NCBI RefSeq assembly: GCF_011761185.1
Contig: NZ_JAAOYM010000001.1
Coordinates: forward strand, 868,001-932,000
Direction of reading: 5' to 3'
Length of the DNA stretch: 64,000 nucleotides
Origin: Saccharomonospora amisosensis
GTDB taxonomy: Bacteria > Actinomycetota > Actinomycetes > Mycobacteriales > Pseudonocardiaceae
Position 1 is the first letter of the stretch, and each line of letters begins with the position of its first letter. The position numbers and the translations under genes are program-made. Below the pieces are notes generated by a model. It saw only the letters and a list, made by a program, of their open reading frames with translations, did not search any database and was not told where the DNA came from. This document shows, one piece after another, positions 43,900 through 53,683 of this stretch.

Positions 43900-45185
43900 G
43901 CAGGGTTCGCGAGCAGCCGTTCCAGCGGGGCGCTCTTGTCCAGGCATTCCCGCCACTCCGCGTCAGGGTCTGAATCGGCGGTGATCCCGCCGCCCACTCC
44001 GAACGCGATGGTGCCGCCGCTGATCTCGAAGGTACGGATGGCGACGTTCAGCTCCAGCCCCGCGACGGGCGAGCACAGTCCGATCGCTCCGGTGTATACG
44101 CCGCGAGGCTGGTGCTCCAAATCGGCGATCAGTTCGAGCGCGCGGATCTTGGGCGCGCCGGTGACCGAACCGGGCGGGAACGTCGCGCGCAGCAGGTCCT
44201 CGTCGTCGTGGCCTGTGGCGAGCACGCCCTCGACCGTGGAGTCCAGATGCCAGACACCAGGGGCCTCGCGCACGGCGAGCAACTCGGGGACCCGCACGCT
44301 GCCGACCTCGCAGACCCGACCGAGATCGTTGCGGACCAGGTCGGTGATCATCACGTTTTCGGCGACATCCTTCGCGGACTGCCGCAGCAGCCGGGCCTGG
44401 TCGGCGTCGGCCGCCGACCTGCGCGGCCGCGTTCCCTTGATCGGGGTGGACCGCACGCGGCTTCCGTGGCGGGAAAGGAACAACTCGGGAGACATCGACA
44501 CCAACGCACCCCACTCGCCAGCGAGATAGGCGGCACGCGCTGGTCGCAGCAGCCGGATGCCCTCGGCGAACAGCCCGCTCGGCTGGCCGTCGAACGGTCC
44601 GGTGAACCGGGTGCAGACGTTGGCCTGGAACAACTCGCCCTGCTCGATGGCGTAGACGCACGACTTGACGGCCGCGTGGTGCGGTGGCGGGCGCAGCAGC
44701 GACGTTGGTGTCCAGGTCAGCGCCGGTGGTGGTTCGGCGAGAGCGGCGTCGAGTTCGCGGGCCAGCTCCGAGGGGTCGGGCGCGGCTTCGGGGACGAGCG
44801 CCTCGAACCACCAGCGGCCGTCCGTGTCGAGCCGCAACACGTGGTCGGCCCAGCCCCAGGCCGCGCTGGGCAGTGCGCCCCGGCGGCAGGACGGGTCGGT
44901 GAGGTCGTAGGACAGGTAGCCGAACCAGCCACCGCCGACGGCTCCAGGCACCGCGTCGCGCACGGCCGGTTGCCGCGCCGGGGTGGCGAACGCCTCCGCG
45001 ACGCTCGCGCTCGGCCGCAGGTCCACGCTGGGTGTCAGCACCGCTTTCGAGCCGAACCACTCGCCCGCCAGCGCGGCCGGGTCCGGCAGGCCGAGCGCGC
45101 GTGCCCTGCGGTGCAGGGAGCGCAGCGCCTCCTCCGGTGTCGCCGTTGCCCGCAGCGTGGTGCGTATCAGCCGCATGCGCGCCAT
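43896..45185 (-). CDS. pabB: Aminodeoxychorismate synthase component I
   Basis: A 429-residue chorismate-binding enzyme. It has YAIEQGELFQANVCTRF (tight with PabB), PIKGTRPR, DLVRNDLGRVCEVGSV, FPPGSVTGAPKIRALELI and FGVGGGITADSDPDAEWREC. Together with a PabA-type amidase it makes 4-amino-4-deoxychorismate for folate; no pabA is in the window. ATG 45185 is the likely start, with ATG 45176 as an alternative. It converges with rsmI, the stops overlapping in CTAG. Confidence 0.92.
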   Translation of the reverse strand: MARMRLIRTTLRATATPEEALRSLHRRARALGLPDPAALAGEWFGSKAVLTPSVDLRPSASVAEAFATPARQPAVRDAVPGAVGGGWFGYLSYDLTDPSCRRGALPSAAWGWADHVLRLDTDGRWWFEALVPEAAPDPSELARELDAALAEPPPALTWTPTSLLRPPPHHAAVKSCVYAIEQGELFQANVCTRFTGPFDGQPSGLFAEGIRLLRPARAAYLAGEWGALVSMSPELFLSRHGSRVRSTPIKGTRPRRSAADADQARLLRQSAKDVAENVMITDLVRNDLGRVCEVGSVRVPELLAVREAPGVWHLDSTVEGVLATGHDDEDLLRATFPPGSVTGAPKIRALELIADLEHQPRGVYTGAIGLCSPVAGLELNVAIRTFEISGGTIAFGVGGGITADSDPDAEWRECLDKSAPLERLLANPA

Positions 45186-45211
45186 TCTCGCCGCAGCTAC
45201 CGTCGCAGCCG

Positions 45212-46198
45212 ATGGTTCGCGTGACGGACACGACACGAATCGGCCCGGTAACCGGCGCCGGTTCCGCCAACCGCACCCACGAGCGCTTCGCCATAACCGC
45301 CACCGACCTCGGGATCACGTGGGACGGCTGCGACGGCCGGGTGTTCGTGCTGTTCGGCGACACCTACGGCAGTGGTTGGGGCGGGCACGGCGCTGGTCCT
45401 GCGCACGCGGACTGGCGGTGCAACACGCTGGCGTTCTCCTCCGGCCGGGACCTGCGGCGGGGGTTGCCGCTGGACGGCGTCGTCGAGCGCGAGGGCGGTG
45501 GCGCCTGCCAGGTGATTCCTTCCGGTCATGGTCGCGAGGTCACCGTGATTCCCAACAGCGGGCTGTGCGTAGCCGGCGACCAGTACGTGCACTACATGTC
45601 CGTGCGCGCGTGGGGAAGGCCGGGCAGGTGGCGGACCAACCACGCGGGTATCGCGGTGTCCACCGACGGTGGCCGCAACTGGGCCAAACCGCGTGCCGCG
45701 CGCTGGGGCAACCGGTTGGGCGGTGACCGGTTCCAACTGGGTGCGCTGACCCGAAGCCGGGAGTACGTCTACCTGTTCGGAACAACGAACGGTCGAGCGG
45801 GGGACGCCTACCTCGCCCGAGCGGCCGTTCCGGATCTGCTGTCCAGACGCCGCTACGAGTACTGGAACGGCAGCGGCTGGACACGGTGGCAGGGTGCGGC
45901 CACGGCTGTCTTCGAGGGCCCGGTGGGGGAGATGTCCGTTGCCTACCACGGCTGGCTCGGTCGCTGGTTGCTCATGCACCTGGACGAGCGCAGGAAGGGC
46001 ATCGTGCTGCGTAGCGCGCCGGAGCTGACCGGGCCCTGGACCGAGGGTGAGGTGGTGGTGTCGGGGCGCGAGTATCCGGCCGTCTACGGGGGCTACCTGC
46101 ATCCCTGGTCGCTGGACGGTCCCGACCTCTACTACCTGGTGTCCCAGTGGGGCCCCTACAACGTCTTCCTCATGCGAAGCACGTTGCGGCGGGACTGA
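45212..46198 (+). CDS. DUF4185 family protein
   Basis: A 328-residue protein without a signal peptide. It has the DUF4185 pattern of a five-bladed propeller-like fold: ITATDLGITWDGCDGRVFVL, LFGDTYGSGWGG, GGRNWAKPRA, YLFGTTNGRAGDAYLARA and GGYLHPWSLDGPDLYYLVSQ. The function of the family is not settled; the fold resembles glycoside hydrolases or glycan-binding proteins. ATG 45212 has TACCGT 8 nt upstream and may be leaderless. Confidence 0.85.
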   Translation: MVRVTDTTRIGPVTGAGSANRTHERFAITATDLGITWDGCDGRVFVLFGDTYGSGWGGHGAGPAHADWRCNTLAFSSGRDLRRGLPLDGVVEREGGGACQVIPSGHGREVTVIPNSGLCVAGDQYVHYMSVRAWGRPGRWRTNHAGIAVSTDGGRNWAKPRAARWGNRLGGDRFQLGALTRSREYVYLFGTTNGRAGDAYLARAAVPDLLSRRRYEYWNGSGWTRWQGAATAVFEGPVGEMSVAYHGWLGRWLLMHLDERRKGIVLRSAPELTGPWTEGEVVVSGREYPAVYGGYLHPWSLDGPDLYYLVSQWGPYNVFLMRSTLRRD

Positions 46199-46201
46199 CG
46201 G

Positions 46202-46804
46202 TCACCGGCCCCGCAGCACGATGTCGGCGAGGGTGAACGGGTAGACGAGCGCGTCGTTTCCGTAGCCGCCGCCGTTGCCGTGTTGGTGCAGGCCCAGTCT
46301 GGAGTGGAACCAGCCTGGCCGTCCCGGGATGCCGTTGTGCCGCACCAGCCACAACACCACCTCGTCGTCGGCCCACTTGTCGGGGCGCAACCGCCGCTGC
46401 CAGTGCTCGTAGGGCGCGTAGACCAGCACTCGCCGGATACCGGCACACTGCCGCAGTGACTTGATCCACGACTTGACGAAGCGATCGTCGATACCCTCGG
46501 CGCCTACATCCAGCGCGGGCGCGAGCGAACCGGGGACGAGTGCGCCGAGCCGGGTGCCCGTCTGCGCGAGGTGTTTCGCCTGTTCCTGTGGCGCTCCCGG
46601 GCGGGCGTAGTGCCGGATGCCCGCGTGGATGCCCGCGCGGTAGGCATCGACGAGTTGCCGTGCCGCCTGCTCGTCCGTCCAGTTCATTCCCTCGGTCACG
46701 GTGATCGAGGCGAACGAGACGGCATTCGCTCTGACGGCGGTCCAGTCGGCCACCGCCTGCCGCGGCGAGAGGTTGATCCCGCGCTGCTCGCCGTACTCGT
46801 TCAT
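46202..46804 (-). CDS. GH25-like protein with an altered active site
   Basis: A 200-residue protein. The beginning (GINLSPRQAVADWTAVRANA), the SFASITVTEGMNW strand and GIHAGIRHYARPG are like GH25 muramidases (usual G(V/I)DVS.WQG, FV.IKATEG, GAYHFA.P). However, the usual first Asp is Asn in GINLS, and the D-x-E catalytic pair appears as LDVGAEG, shifted. It has no signal peptide. It may bind, not cleave, glycan. TAGCCT is 6 nt upstream of ATG (46811-46816). Its neighbour DUF4185 converges 3 nt away. Confidence 0.6.
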   Translation of the reverse strand: MNEYGEQRGINLSPRQAVADWTAVRANAVSFASITVTEGMNWTDEQAARQLVDAYRAGIHAGIRHYARPGAPQEQAKHLAQTGTRLGALVPGSLAPALDVGAEGIDDRFVKSWIKSLRQCAGIRRVLVYAPYEHWQRRLRPDKWADDEVVLWLVRHNGIPGRPGWFHSRLGLHQHGNGGGYGNDALVYPFTLADIVLRGR

Positions 46805-46883
46805 GGCGCGAGGCTAACCCGCCCGGGCGGGTGGCGCGGGTCGACGAGCCCGCGCCACCTCACCCGTCGTGGGGATTGTCGGG

Positions 46884-47651
46884 TCAGGCGTTCTCCCTGC
46901 GGAAGGTTCGCACTCCCCACAGCATTGCCAGTGTGGTCAACGCCACCAGCACGAGGCTTCCGGTCAGCAGCGCGTCCACTGTGAAGTCCCCGCGGAATCC
47001 GGCCCGTTCGGCCTCGACGACGTGACTGAACGGGTTGATCCGCGAGATGGTGTAGAGCCACTCCGGGGCGAGGCCGGTGGTGATCGGCAGCAGAATCCCC
47101 GACAGCAGCAGTACCGGCAGCAGTACCGCGTTGAGCAGCGCGGGGAAGGCCTCCTCGCTCTTGAGAGTGAGGGCCAGCGCGTACGACGCGGAGGCCATCG
47201 TGACGGCGAGCAGCCCGGCGATCAACAGGCTCAGCGCGATCCCGCCCACTGGCGCGCGCAGCCCGAAGACCACCACGGCCAGCGTGATCAGCAGTATCGC
47301 CTGCACCAGCGCCTGCAGCGCGTTGTTGAGCACCTTGCCAAGCAGTAGCGCCGTCCTGCTCGCCGGGGTGACGCGTAACCGTTCCACGACGCCGCTGCGG
47401 TAATCGGCGAGCAGTCCGAACCCGACGAACGAGGTGCCGAACAGCGCGATCATCACGATCAGCGCGGGCGTGAAGATCGTCCATACGTCGCCGGGCGGGA
47501 ACCCGGGCGTGCTGGCCACGACTTTCTCCAGCAGCGGACCGAACAACACCAGGTACAGCACGGGCTGCATGATCTGGATGAAGATCCAGGCCGGGTTGCG
47601 CAGGGAGAGCACCAGGTCCCTGCGAAAGATCAGCCACACGTCACGCCACAT
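46884..47651 (-). CDS. ABC-2 type permease (DrrB-like)
   Basis: A 255-residue protein with six helices: NPAWIFIQIMQPVLYLVLFG, IFTPALIVMIALFGTSFVGF, ALLLGKVLNNALQALVQAIL, LSGILLPITTGL among them. It forms the exporter with the ATPase encoded just upstream and overlaps that gene by 11 nt. ATG 47651 begins just before MWRDVWLIFRRDLVLSLRNP, the usual N-terminus. The substrate is unknown; antibiotic or lipid export is typical of this family. Confidence 0.92.
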   Translation of the reverse strand: MWRDVWLIFRRDLVLSLRNPAWIFIQIMQPVLYLVLFGPLLEKVVASTPGFPPGDVWTIFTPALIVMIALFGTSFVGFGLLADYRSGVVERLRVTPASRTALLLGKVLNNALQALVQAILLITLAVVVFGLRAPVGGIALSLLIAGLLAVTMASASYALALTLKSEEAFPALLNAVLLPVLLLSGILLPITTGLAPEWLYTISRINPFSHVVEAERAGFRGDFTVDALLTGSLVLVALTTLAMLWGVRTFRRENA

Positions 47652-48609
47652 TCGCGACCTCCTCGGCATCCCGCAGGCTTCGGCCGGTGAGGGTGAGGAA
47701 AACGTCGTCCAGAGTCGGCCGGTGTACCCGCATCGAGCGCATCGCGATGCCTGCGGCGTCGAGCGCGCGCAGCAGCTCCGGTAGCACGGTGTCCCCCTGC
47801 GGTACCCGGAAGCGAACCAGGTCCTGCGCCGTGGATACCTCGTGCGCTCCGTCGAGTTTGGCCGCGATCTCCGCTGCGGCTGCCGCGTGAGCTTCCTCGA
47901 CGCCGATTTCCACACCGTCGCCGGAGACCTTGGCCTTCAGCGCGTCGGGTGTGCCCTCCGCGACGATCCGGCCGTCGTCGATCACCAGGATGCGGTCGCA
48001 CAGCGAGTCCGCCTCATCGAGGTAATGAGTCGTGAGGAACAGTGTCACGCCGTACTCGGCACGCAGTCTGCGGATGTGTTCCCACAGGTTCGCCCTGCTC
48101 TGCGGGTCGAGCCCGGTGGTGGGTTCGTCGAAGAACACCAGCCGCGGTTGGTGGATCAGGCCCAGCGCGATGTCCAGCCTGCGTCGCTGCCCTCCCGACA
48201 GTGTCTTGGCGAGCCGCTGGTCGAGACCGGACAGGTCGAGTTGCTCGGCCAGCGCGCTGCCGCGTTCGCGTGCCTGTGTCTTCGTCAGTCCGTAGAGCCT
48301 GCCCTGCAGTTCCAACTCTTCGCCGACCCTCGACTCCGGTGAGGCGCCTCCGCCCTGCGCGACGTACCCGATGCGGGCGCGCACGCCGACCGGGTCGGAA
48401 AGCAGGTCACGGTCAGCCACCGTCGCCTCGCCCTCGGTGGGGCGAAGCAGCGTGGTGAGCATGCGCAGGGTCGTCGTCTTGCCCGCCCCGTTGGGGCCGA
48501 GGAAGCCGACGAGTTCGCCCGCGTCGACGTCGATGTCGACGCCACGCACGGCCTCGACGGTGCGGCTGCGGGCGGTGAACCGCCGCGCGAGGCCGCGTGC
48601 CTTCATCAT
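47641..48609 (-). CDS. ABC transporter ATPase (DrrA-like)
   Basis: A 322-residue protein with Walker A GPNGAGKTTTL, Q-loop YVAQGGG, signature LSGGQRRRLDIALGL, Walker B LVFFDEPTTGLD, H-loop LTTHYLDEAD, and a C-terminal extension ending HRPTLDDVFLTLTGRSL, which is the DrrA-type regulatory tail. It energises the ABC-2 permease. ATG 48606 is an alternative start. Two palindromes upstream and the adjacent padR suggest inducible export. Confidence 0.95.
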   Translation of the reverse strand: MMKARGLARRFTARSRTVEAVRGVDIDVDAGELVGFLGPNGAGKTTTLRMLTTLLRPTEGEATVADRDLLSDPVGVRARIGYVAQGGGASPESRVGEELELQGRLYGLTKTQARERGSALAEQLDLSGLDQRLAKTLSGGQRRRLDIALGLIHQPRLVFFDEPTTGLDPQSRANLWEHIRRLRAEYGVTLFLTTHYLDEADSLCDRILVIDDGRIVAEGTPDALKAKVSGDGVEIGVEEAHAAAAAEIAAKLDGAHEVSTAQDLVRFRVPQGDTVLPELLRALDAAGIAMRSMRVHRPTLDDVFLTLTGRSLRDAEEVANVA

Positions 48610-48621
48610 GAAACCCCTTGG

Positions 48622-48684
48622 TAGTCAAATTTGACTAGCTGGACGCACTCTGCCCGATGCGCGGCAACTAGTCAAATTTGATTA
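48622..48684 (-). promoter_or_regulatory. Two PadR operator palindromes upstream of the ABC exporter
   Basis: TAGTCAAATTTGACTA at 48622-48637 is a perfect 16-bp palindrome; TAGTCAAATTTGATTA at 48669-48684 differs by one base. Centres are 47 bp apart. They lie between padR and the ABC ATPase. The upstream copy contains TTGACT, a possible -35 for the exporter genes, and the downstream copy is next to their ribosome site. Confidence 0.82.
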
Positions 48685-48687
48685 CGA

Positions 48688-49284
48688 CTAGCCGACCGCC
48701 GGGCGCCCGAATGACGGTCCCGCGTCGTCGGCCATCACGTATTCGCCCGTGCGCAGTCGCTCGATGAGATCCTGGGTCCACTCCAGGTCGGCCTCCGCGC
48801 GCGCCTGCCACAGCCGGTACAGCGCGTTCACGTGCTGCGGCTGTCCCCAGTCGCTGCCGTGCTCCAGCAGTGCGGCCAGATTCGCCCGCACGCCCTTCAG
48901 CTGAATGACGCGAAACTTGAGCAGCCTGATCGCGCGCTCGCGGCTGAGTGCGGGCAGGAACGTCAACGCGGCGGCGAACCCGTGGTCGTCGGTGGAGTCC
49001 TCACGCACCTCCGACAGCAGCTTCTGAAGGCGCAGGTCGAAGTCGGCCTCGCCGCTGTCGGTGAGCCGGTACGCGATGCGGCCGGGGCCCGCGCCGGGTT
49101 CGGCCTCGACCTGTTCGAGCAGTCCCTCGACCGCCATCTTCTTCAACGCGTGGTAGATGGAGCCGGGCTGCACGTTGGCCCACTTGTCGGCCGACCACGA
49201 GAGCAGTTCGCGGCGCACCTGGTAGCCGTGCGCGATCCCGTGCATACGAACCACGCCCAGCACGAGCAACCGAGTCGCCGACAC
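48688..49284 (-). CDS. PadR family transcriptional repressor
   Basis: A 198-residue protein. The N-terminal winged helix has LVLGVVRMHGIAHGYQVRRE, WANVQPGSIYHALKKMAVEG and GPGRIAYRLTDSGEADF, as in PadR/LmrR. The C-terminal helical domain (Vir_act_alpha_C type) dimerises. GTG 49284 follows GGAAGGGGAAGGG; GTG 49314 is an alternative. It directly precedes the ABC exporter on the same strand and probably represses it through the two palindromes until a drug ligand binds. Confidence 0.9.
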   Translation of the reverse strand: MSATRLLVLGVVRMHGIAHGYQVRRELLSWSADKWANVQPGSIYHALKKMAVEGLLEQVEAEPGAGPGRIAYRLTDSGEADFDLRLQKLLSEVREDSTDDHGFAAALTFLPALSRERAIRLLKFRVIQLKGVRANLAALLEHGSDWGQPQHVNALYRLWQARAEADLEWTQDLIERLRTGEYVMADDAGPSFGRPAVG

Positions 49285-49348
49285 CGGCCCTTCCCCTTCC
49301 GCTCCCTGGCGCACGAATCAGCGGACACCATCCGTAGGCTAAACGGGT

Positions 49349-51145
49349 ATGAGCACCCCTGTGTTGACCGCGGTGGCCTGGCCCTATGCCAACGGTCCCC
49401 GCCACATCGGCCACGTGTCCGGCTTCGGCGTCCCCTCCGACGTCTTCTCGCGCTACCAGCGAATGGCCGGCAACCGGGTGCTCATGGTTTCCGGCACCGA
49501 CGAGCACGGCACGCCGATCCTGGTCCAGGCCGACAAGGAGGGGCTTTCCCCGCAGCAGACGGCCGACAAGTACACCCGGCAGATCGGCGAGGACCTGCGC
49601 GGGCTCGGCCTTACCTACGACCTGTTCACCAGGACCAGCACCGGCAACCACGCCGAGGTGACCCAGCAGATCTTCCTTGCGCTCTACCGCAACGGCTACG
49701 TCGTCCCCAAGACCACCACGGGCGCGGTCAGCCCCTCCACCGGCCGCACGCTGCCGGACCGCTACATCGAGGGCACCTGCCCGATCTGCGGGTACGACGG
49801 CGCCCGCGGCGACCAGTGCGACAACTGCGGCAACCAGCTCGACGCCGCCGAACTGATCAATCCGCGGTCGCGGATCAACGGTGAGAAACCGAAGTTCGTC
49901 GAGACCGAGCACCTCTTCCTCGACCTCCCCGCGTTCACCGAGACGCTCGGCAAGTGGCTTTCCACCAAGACCGACTGGCGACCCAACGTCCTCAACTTCA
50001 CCAGGAACCTGGTGGACGACATGCGACCCCGGCCGATCACGCGTGACCTCGACTGGGGGGTGAAGATCCCGCTGGACGGCTGGCGCGACCAGCCGCTCAA
50101 GCGGTTCTACGTCTGGTTCGACGCCGTGATCGGCTACTTCTCGGCGAGCGTGGAGTGGGCCCGCCGCAGCGGCGACCCGACGGCGTGGCAGCAGTGGTGG
50201 AACAACCCCGATGCTCGCGGCTACTACTTCATGGGCAAGGACAACATCACCTTCCACGCCCAGATCTGGCCCGCGTTGCTGCTCGGTCACAACGGGGAGG
50301 GCGACCACGGTGGCGAGCCAGGGCCGTACGGCGCGCTGCGGCTGCCAGACGAGATCGTCTCCAGCGAGTTCCTCACCATGAGCGGGTCGAAGTTCTCCAC
50401 CTCGCGGGGCACCGTCATCTACGTCAACGACTTCCTGCGCGAGTTCGGTCCTGACACGCTGCGCTACTTCATCAGCGTGGCGGGGCCGGAAACGCAGGAC
50501 ACCGACTTCACCTGGGACGAGTTCGTGCGCCGGGTGAACTTCGAACTCGCCAACGAGTGGGGCAACCTGGTCAACCGGTCGATCTCGATGGCGCACAAGA
50601 ACAACGGCGAGGTACCGGTCCCGCGTGCCCTTACGCGGCAGGACGAGGAGTTGAAGGCGCAGGCCAGGGCCGCGTTCGACACCGTCGGCGAGAACCTGCG
50701 CAGGTCGCGCTTCAAGCAGGCCGCGAGCGAGGCGATGCGGGTGGTCTCCGCCGCCAACAAGTACCTCTCCGACCAGCAGCCGTGGAAGCTCAAGGACGAC
50801 CCGCAGCGGCGGGACACCGTGCTGCACACCGCGCTGCAGGTGGTTTCCGACGCCAACACGCTGCTGACCCCGTTCCTGCCACATTCGGCGCAGCAGGTGC
50901 ACGAGGCGCTCGGCGGTACCGGGGTGTGGGCCGCGCAGCCTCGGCTGGAGGAGGTCGAGGACCTCGACATTCCCGGCCGGATCAACCCGATCCTGACCGG
51001 CGACTACGCGGGCGAGCAGGCCCGCTGGGAGTCGGTTCCGATCGAGGTCGGGCGGCCGCTCGCCAAACCGACGCCACTGTTCGCCAAGCTCGACCCGAAG
51101 CTGGGCGAGACCGGGCCGGACTGGGCTCCCATTGAACGCGCGTGA
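49349..51145 (+). CDS. metG: Methionyl-tRNA synthetase
   Basis: A 598-residue class Ia synthetase. HIGH motif: [20 protein letters not shown]; the KMSKS motif is [10 protein letters not shown] (KFSTS). A zinc knuckle [18 protein letters not shown] is near residue 150. [14 protein letters not shown]-like [17 protein letters not shown] and [17 protein letters not shown] are diagnostic. It lacks the C-terminal tRNA-binding domain. TAGGCT lies 8 nt before ATG 49349 (leaderless). It overlaps tatD by 14 nt. Confidence 0.97.
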   Translation: MSTPVLTAVAWPYANGPRHIGHVSGFGVPSDVFSRYQRMAGNRVLMVSGTDEHGTPILVQADKEGLSPQQTADKYTRQIGEDLRGLGLTYDLFTRTSTGNHAEVTQQIFLALYRNGYVVPKTTTGAVSPSTGRTLPDRYIEGTCPICGYDGARGDQCDNCGNQLDAAELINPRSRINGEKPKFVETEHLFLDLPAFTETLGKWLSTKTDWRPNVLNFTRNLVDDMRPRPITRDLDWGVKIPLDGWRDQPLKRFYVWFDAVIGYFSASVEWARRSGDPTAWQQWWNNPDARGYYFMGKDNITFHAQIWPALLLGHNGEGDHGGEPGPYGALRLPDEIVSSEFLTMSGSKFSTSRGTVIYVNDFLREFGPDTLRYFISVAGPETQDTDFTWDEFVRRVNFELANEWGNLVNRSISMAHKNNGEVPVPRALTRQDEELKAQARAAFDTVGENLRRSRFKQAASEAMRVVSAANKYLSDQQPWKLKDDPQRRDTVLHTALQVVSDANTLLTPFLPHSAQQVHEALGGTGVWAAQPRLEEVEDLDIPGRINPILTGDYAGEQARWESVPIEVGRPLAKPTPLFAKLDPKLGETGPDWAPIERA

Positions 51146-51968
51146 GCTTCCGCCCGCGCCGGAGCCGCTTCCGGCGTGGGCGATCGACTCCCACACACAC
51201 CTGGACGCCTGCGGCGCCACCACGCCCGAGGCACTCTCCGCCGCCCTCGACAGGGCGCAGGCGGCGGGCATCGCCGCCGTGGTGACGGTCGCCGACGACC
51301 TGGCATCGGCCCGCTGGGTGGTCGAGGCGTCCAACTGGGACAGTCGGCTGTACGGCGCCGTCGCGTTGCATCCCACCCGTACCAAGGATTTCGGTGAGGC
51401 GGAGCGCTCTGAGATAGAACGCCTTGCCCGGGCACCAAGAGTGGTCTCGATCGGTGAGACCGGGCTGGACTACTACTGGGACTTCTCGCCGCCGAAGGCG
51501 CAGCAGGACGCGTTTCGCTGGCACATCGACCTCGCCAAGCGGCTGGACAAGCCACTCATGATCCACGACCGGGACGCGCACGAGGACGTGCTGCGGATTC
51601 TGGAGGAAGAAGGCGCACCGAGGTCGGTGGTGTTCCACTGCTTCTCCGCAGACGCCGACATCGCGCGCCGCTGCGTGGCACAGGGTTACCTGCTTTCGTT
51701 CGCGGGCACGGTCACCTTCCGCAACGCCCGAGCGCTGCACGAGGCAGCCAGGCTGGTTCCCGACGAGCAACTGCTCGTGGAGACCGATGCGCCGTTTCTC
51801 ACCCCGCACCCGTTCCGGGGCAGGCCCAACGAGCCGTACTGCGCCGCCTACACGGTTCGTGGACTCGCCGAGTTGCGTGGCCAGGCGGTCGACGTGGTCG
51901 CGGAGGCTGTTCGCCGAAATGCCGAGCGGGTCTTCGGGCTGGGTGCGACTGAAGGGGCCGCGCGATGA
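51132..51968 (+). CDS. tatD: TatD family metal-dependent hydrolase
   Basis: A 278-residue TIM barrel. Metal ligands are in [43 protein letters not shown] and [13 protein letters not shown]. TatD proteins are Mg-dependent 3'-5' exonucleases linked to DNA repair. The start is uncertain: TTG 51132 overlapping metG is the first in-frame start, with none obviously better downstream. As in mycobacteria it sits between metG and rpfB. Confidence 0.93.
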   Translation: MNARELPPAPEPLPAWAIDSHTHLDACGATTPEALSAALDRAQAAGIAAVVTVADDLASARWVVEASNWDSRLYGAVALHPTRTKDFGEAERSEIERLARAPRVVSIGETGLDYYWDFSPPKAQQDAFRWHIDLAKRLDKPLMIHDRDAHEDVLRILEEEGAPRSVVFHCFSADADIARRCVAQGYLLSFAGTVTFRNARALHEAARLVPDEQLLVETDAPFLTPHPFRGRPNEPYCAAYTVRGLAELRGQAVDVVAEAVRRNAERVFGLGATEGAAR

Positions 51969-52241
51969 ACTCACCGTCACCGGGACGTTCACCGGCTGCG
52001 ACATTCGGGTACGCGCACGCGTCCACAGGCGCAGTGACGAACCTCACTGGACTGCGGGGGGTGTTTGCGCAACCTCGCAGCCTTCGTTATTGTCCCGTGA
52101 CCGTGTCGGGTGGTGACTTTGCGAGTCACCGCGCGGCCGGCCCACAGTCACGTCGGTGTACGTCGGGGAAGCGCCCTGCGGGGTGCTTGGGGCGGCGCTG
52201 ACTGCGGGAGTCGGTGTACTTATGCGAAAGGGATCGACCCT
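51969..52241 (+). promoter_or_regulatory. Leader and promoter region of rpfB with a hairpin
   Basis: The gap of 273 bp holds TTTGCGCAACC and TTATTG-like promoter elements around 52063-52092, then the hairpin GGTGACT-TTGCG-AGTCACC (52112-52130). Actinobacterial rpf genes often have regulated leaders (ydaO-type riboswitch); I could not fit that consensus here. Confidence 0.45.
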
Positions 52242-53657
52242 GTGACTGGTAGACCTGGGCATGCGGGCGGCTCCACCGCCATGCTCGAGTGGCCGAGCGA
52301 GCTTGACGACCTCGACTTCTCGCCCGACCCGCAAGTCACGCGGCATGACGTGATGACGGCTCTCGGCCCCGACGCCGATGCCCTGATGTACGAGGCGGAC
52401 GTCGATGTCGACGAGCTGATTCGGCTGATCAACGCCGAGACCACGATGCTCCCGCCGATCGTCCTTCCCGACGAGACGAGCGACCGTTCCGCTCGACCCG
52501 CGCAGGCGCTGGAGGAACCCAAGGACGGCCTCGCGAGCGCGGTCAGGACCTGGAAGAAGCGCTTCCTCAAGGGCGCCGTGCTCGCGGTGATGATCACCCT
52601 CACCGGCGGCGGGGCCGCGGCGCTGGCGATGAACAAGAGCGTCACGCTTGACGTGGACGGCGAGCGCCAGACCGTGCGCAGCTTCGGCGACACGGTGGGC
52701 GAGGTGCTCGAGGACGCGGGCATCACCGTCGGCGCTCACGACGCGCTTTCCCCTTCGCCGCAAGCAGCCGTCGGCGACGGTGGTGTCATCAAACTCGAGC
52801 GGGGCAGGGAGCTCACACTCGTCGTGGACGGCGCGGAGCAGCAGTCCTGGGTGCGCGCCACCACCGTCGGCGAGGCGTTGACCCAACTCGGGCTCGACGA
52901 CCTGAACAAGCAGGGAACCTGGTTCTCCGCACCGGTCACCGGCGAGGTGCCACTCGAGGGAATGCGGCTGGAGGTCAAGACCCTCAAGCACATCACCCTC
53001 CTCGACGGTGGTGACAAGCCACGTGAGCTGACCACGAACGCCGTGAACGCGCAGGAGCTGATCAACGAGCTCGGGCTGAAGCTCGGCCCGGAGGACAAGG
53101 TCGAGAACGGGCTGGACTTCAAGCTTCTCGACGGCGCGGAGGTGCGCATCAGCCGCACCGGCGTATCCGTGGTGAATCGCACCGAGACCATCGAGCCACC
53201 CACCCGCTACATCGAGGACTCCGAACTCGAGGCGGGCAAGGAGATCGTCGAGAACCCCGGCAAGGCGGGCGAGATGGTCGTCACCTACCGGATCACCCAG
53301 AAGAACGGTAAGGAGATCGGCCGCGAGGAGATCTCCACCAAGATCGTAAAGAAGGCCGTGGAGCGGGTCGTCCGCAAGGGCACCAAGCAGCCACTGATCA
53401 GCGATGCCGGCGTGTGGGATTCCCTCGCGCAGTGCGAGTCCGGCGGCGACTGGTCCATCAACACCGGCAACGGCTACTACGGCGGGCTGCAGTTCAACAA
53501 GTCCACCTGGGATGCCTACGGCGGCGATCAGTACGCGGCCTACCCCCACGAGGCGACCCGTGAGCAGCAGATCGCTATCGCCACGAAGGTGCGCGACTCC
53601 CGTGGTGGCTACGGCGCCTGGCCGGCCTGCTCCTCGTCGCTGGGCCTGCCGCAATAG
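52242..53657 (+). CDS. rpfB: Resuscitation-promoting factor RpfB
   Basis: A 471-residue protein with the full RpfB layout: a cytoplasmic N-terminus (1-110), a membrane anchor (LKGAVLAVMITLTGGGAAAL, about 110-128), three DUF348 domains (about 133-172, 190-230, 250-290; each with a VGEVLEDAGI-type end), a G5 domain (about 303-366) and the Rpf lysozyme-like domain (WDSLAQCESGGDWSINTGNG, catalytic Glu near 398, to the Cys in WPACSSSLGLPQ). It cleaves peptidoglycan and wakes dormant cells. GTG 52242 follows AAAGGG; ATG 52281 is an alternative. Confidence 0.94.
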   Translation: MTGRPGHAGGSTAMLEWPSELDDLDFSPDPQVTRHDVMTALGPDADALMYEADVDVDELIRLINAETTMLPPIVLPDETSDRSARPAQALEEPKDGLASAVRTWKKRFLKGAVLAVMITLTGGGAAALAMNKSVTLDVDGERQTVRSFGDTVGEVLEDAGITVGAHDALSPSPQAAVGDGGVIKLERGRELTLVVDGAEQQSWVRATTVGEALTQLGLDDLNKQGTWFSAPVTGEVPLEGMRLEVKTLKHITLLDGGDKPRELTTNAVNAQELINELGLKLGPEDKVENGLDFKLLDGAEVRISRTGVSVVNRTETIEPPTRYIEDSELEAGKEIVENPGKAGEMVVTYRITQKNGKEIGREEISTKIVKKAVERVVRKGTKQPLISDAGVWDSLAQCESGGDWSINTGNGYYGGLQFNKSTWDAYGGDQYAAYPHEATREQQIAIATKVRDSRGGYGAWPACSSSLGLPQ

Positions 53658-53683
53658 GTGCGGCCACGTTCTAGGCTGGCCCG

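Noticed and set aside
52112-52130. CRP-type operator GGTGACT...AGTCACC before rpfB
   Set aside because: The spacing between GTGA and TCAC is 9, not the 8 of CRP sites; more likely an RNA hairpin.
51969-52241. ydaO/c-di-AMP riboswitch before rpfB
   Set aside because: Expected from other actinobacteria, but I could not align the consensus; left as a search to run (RF00379).
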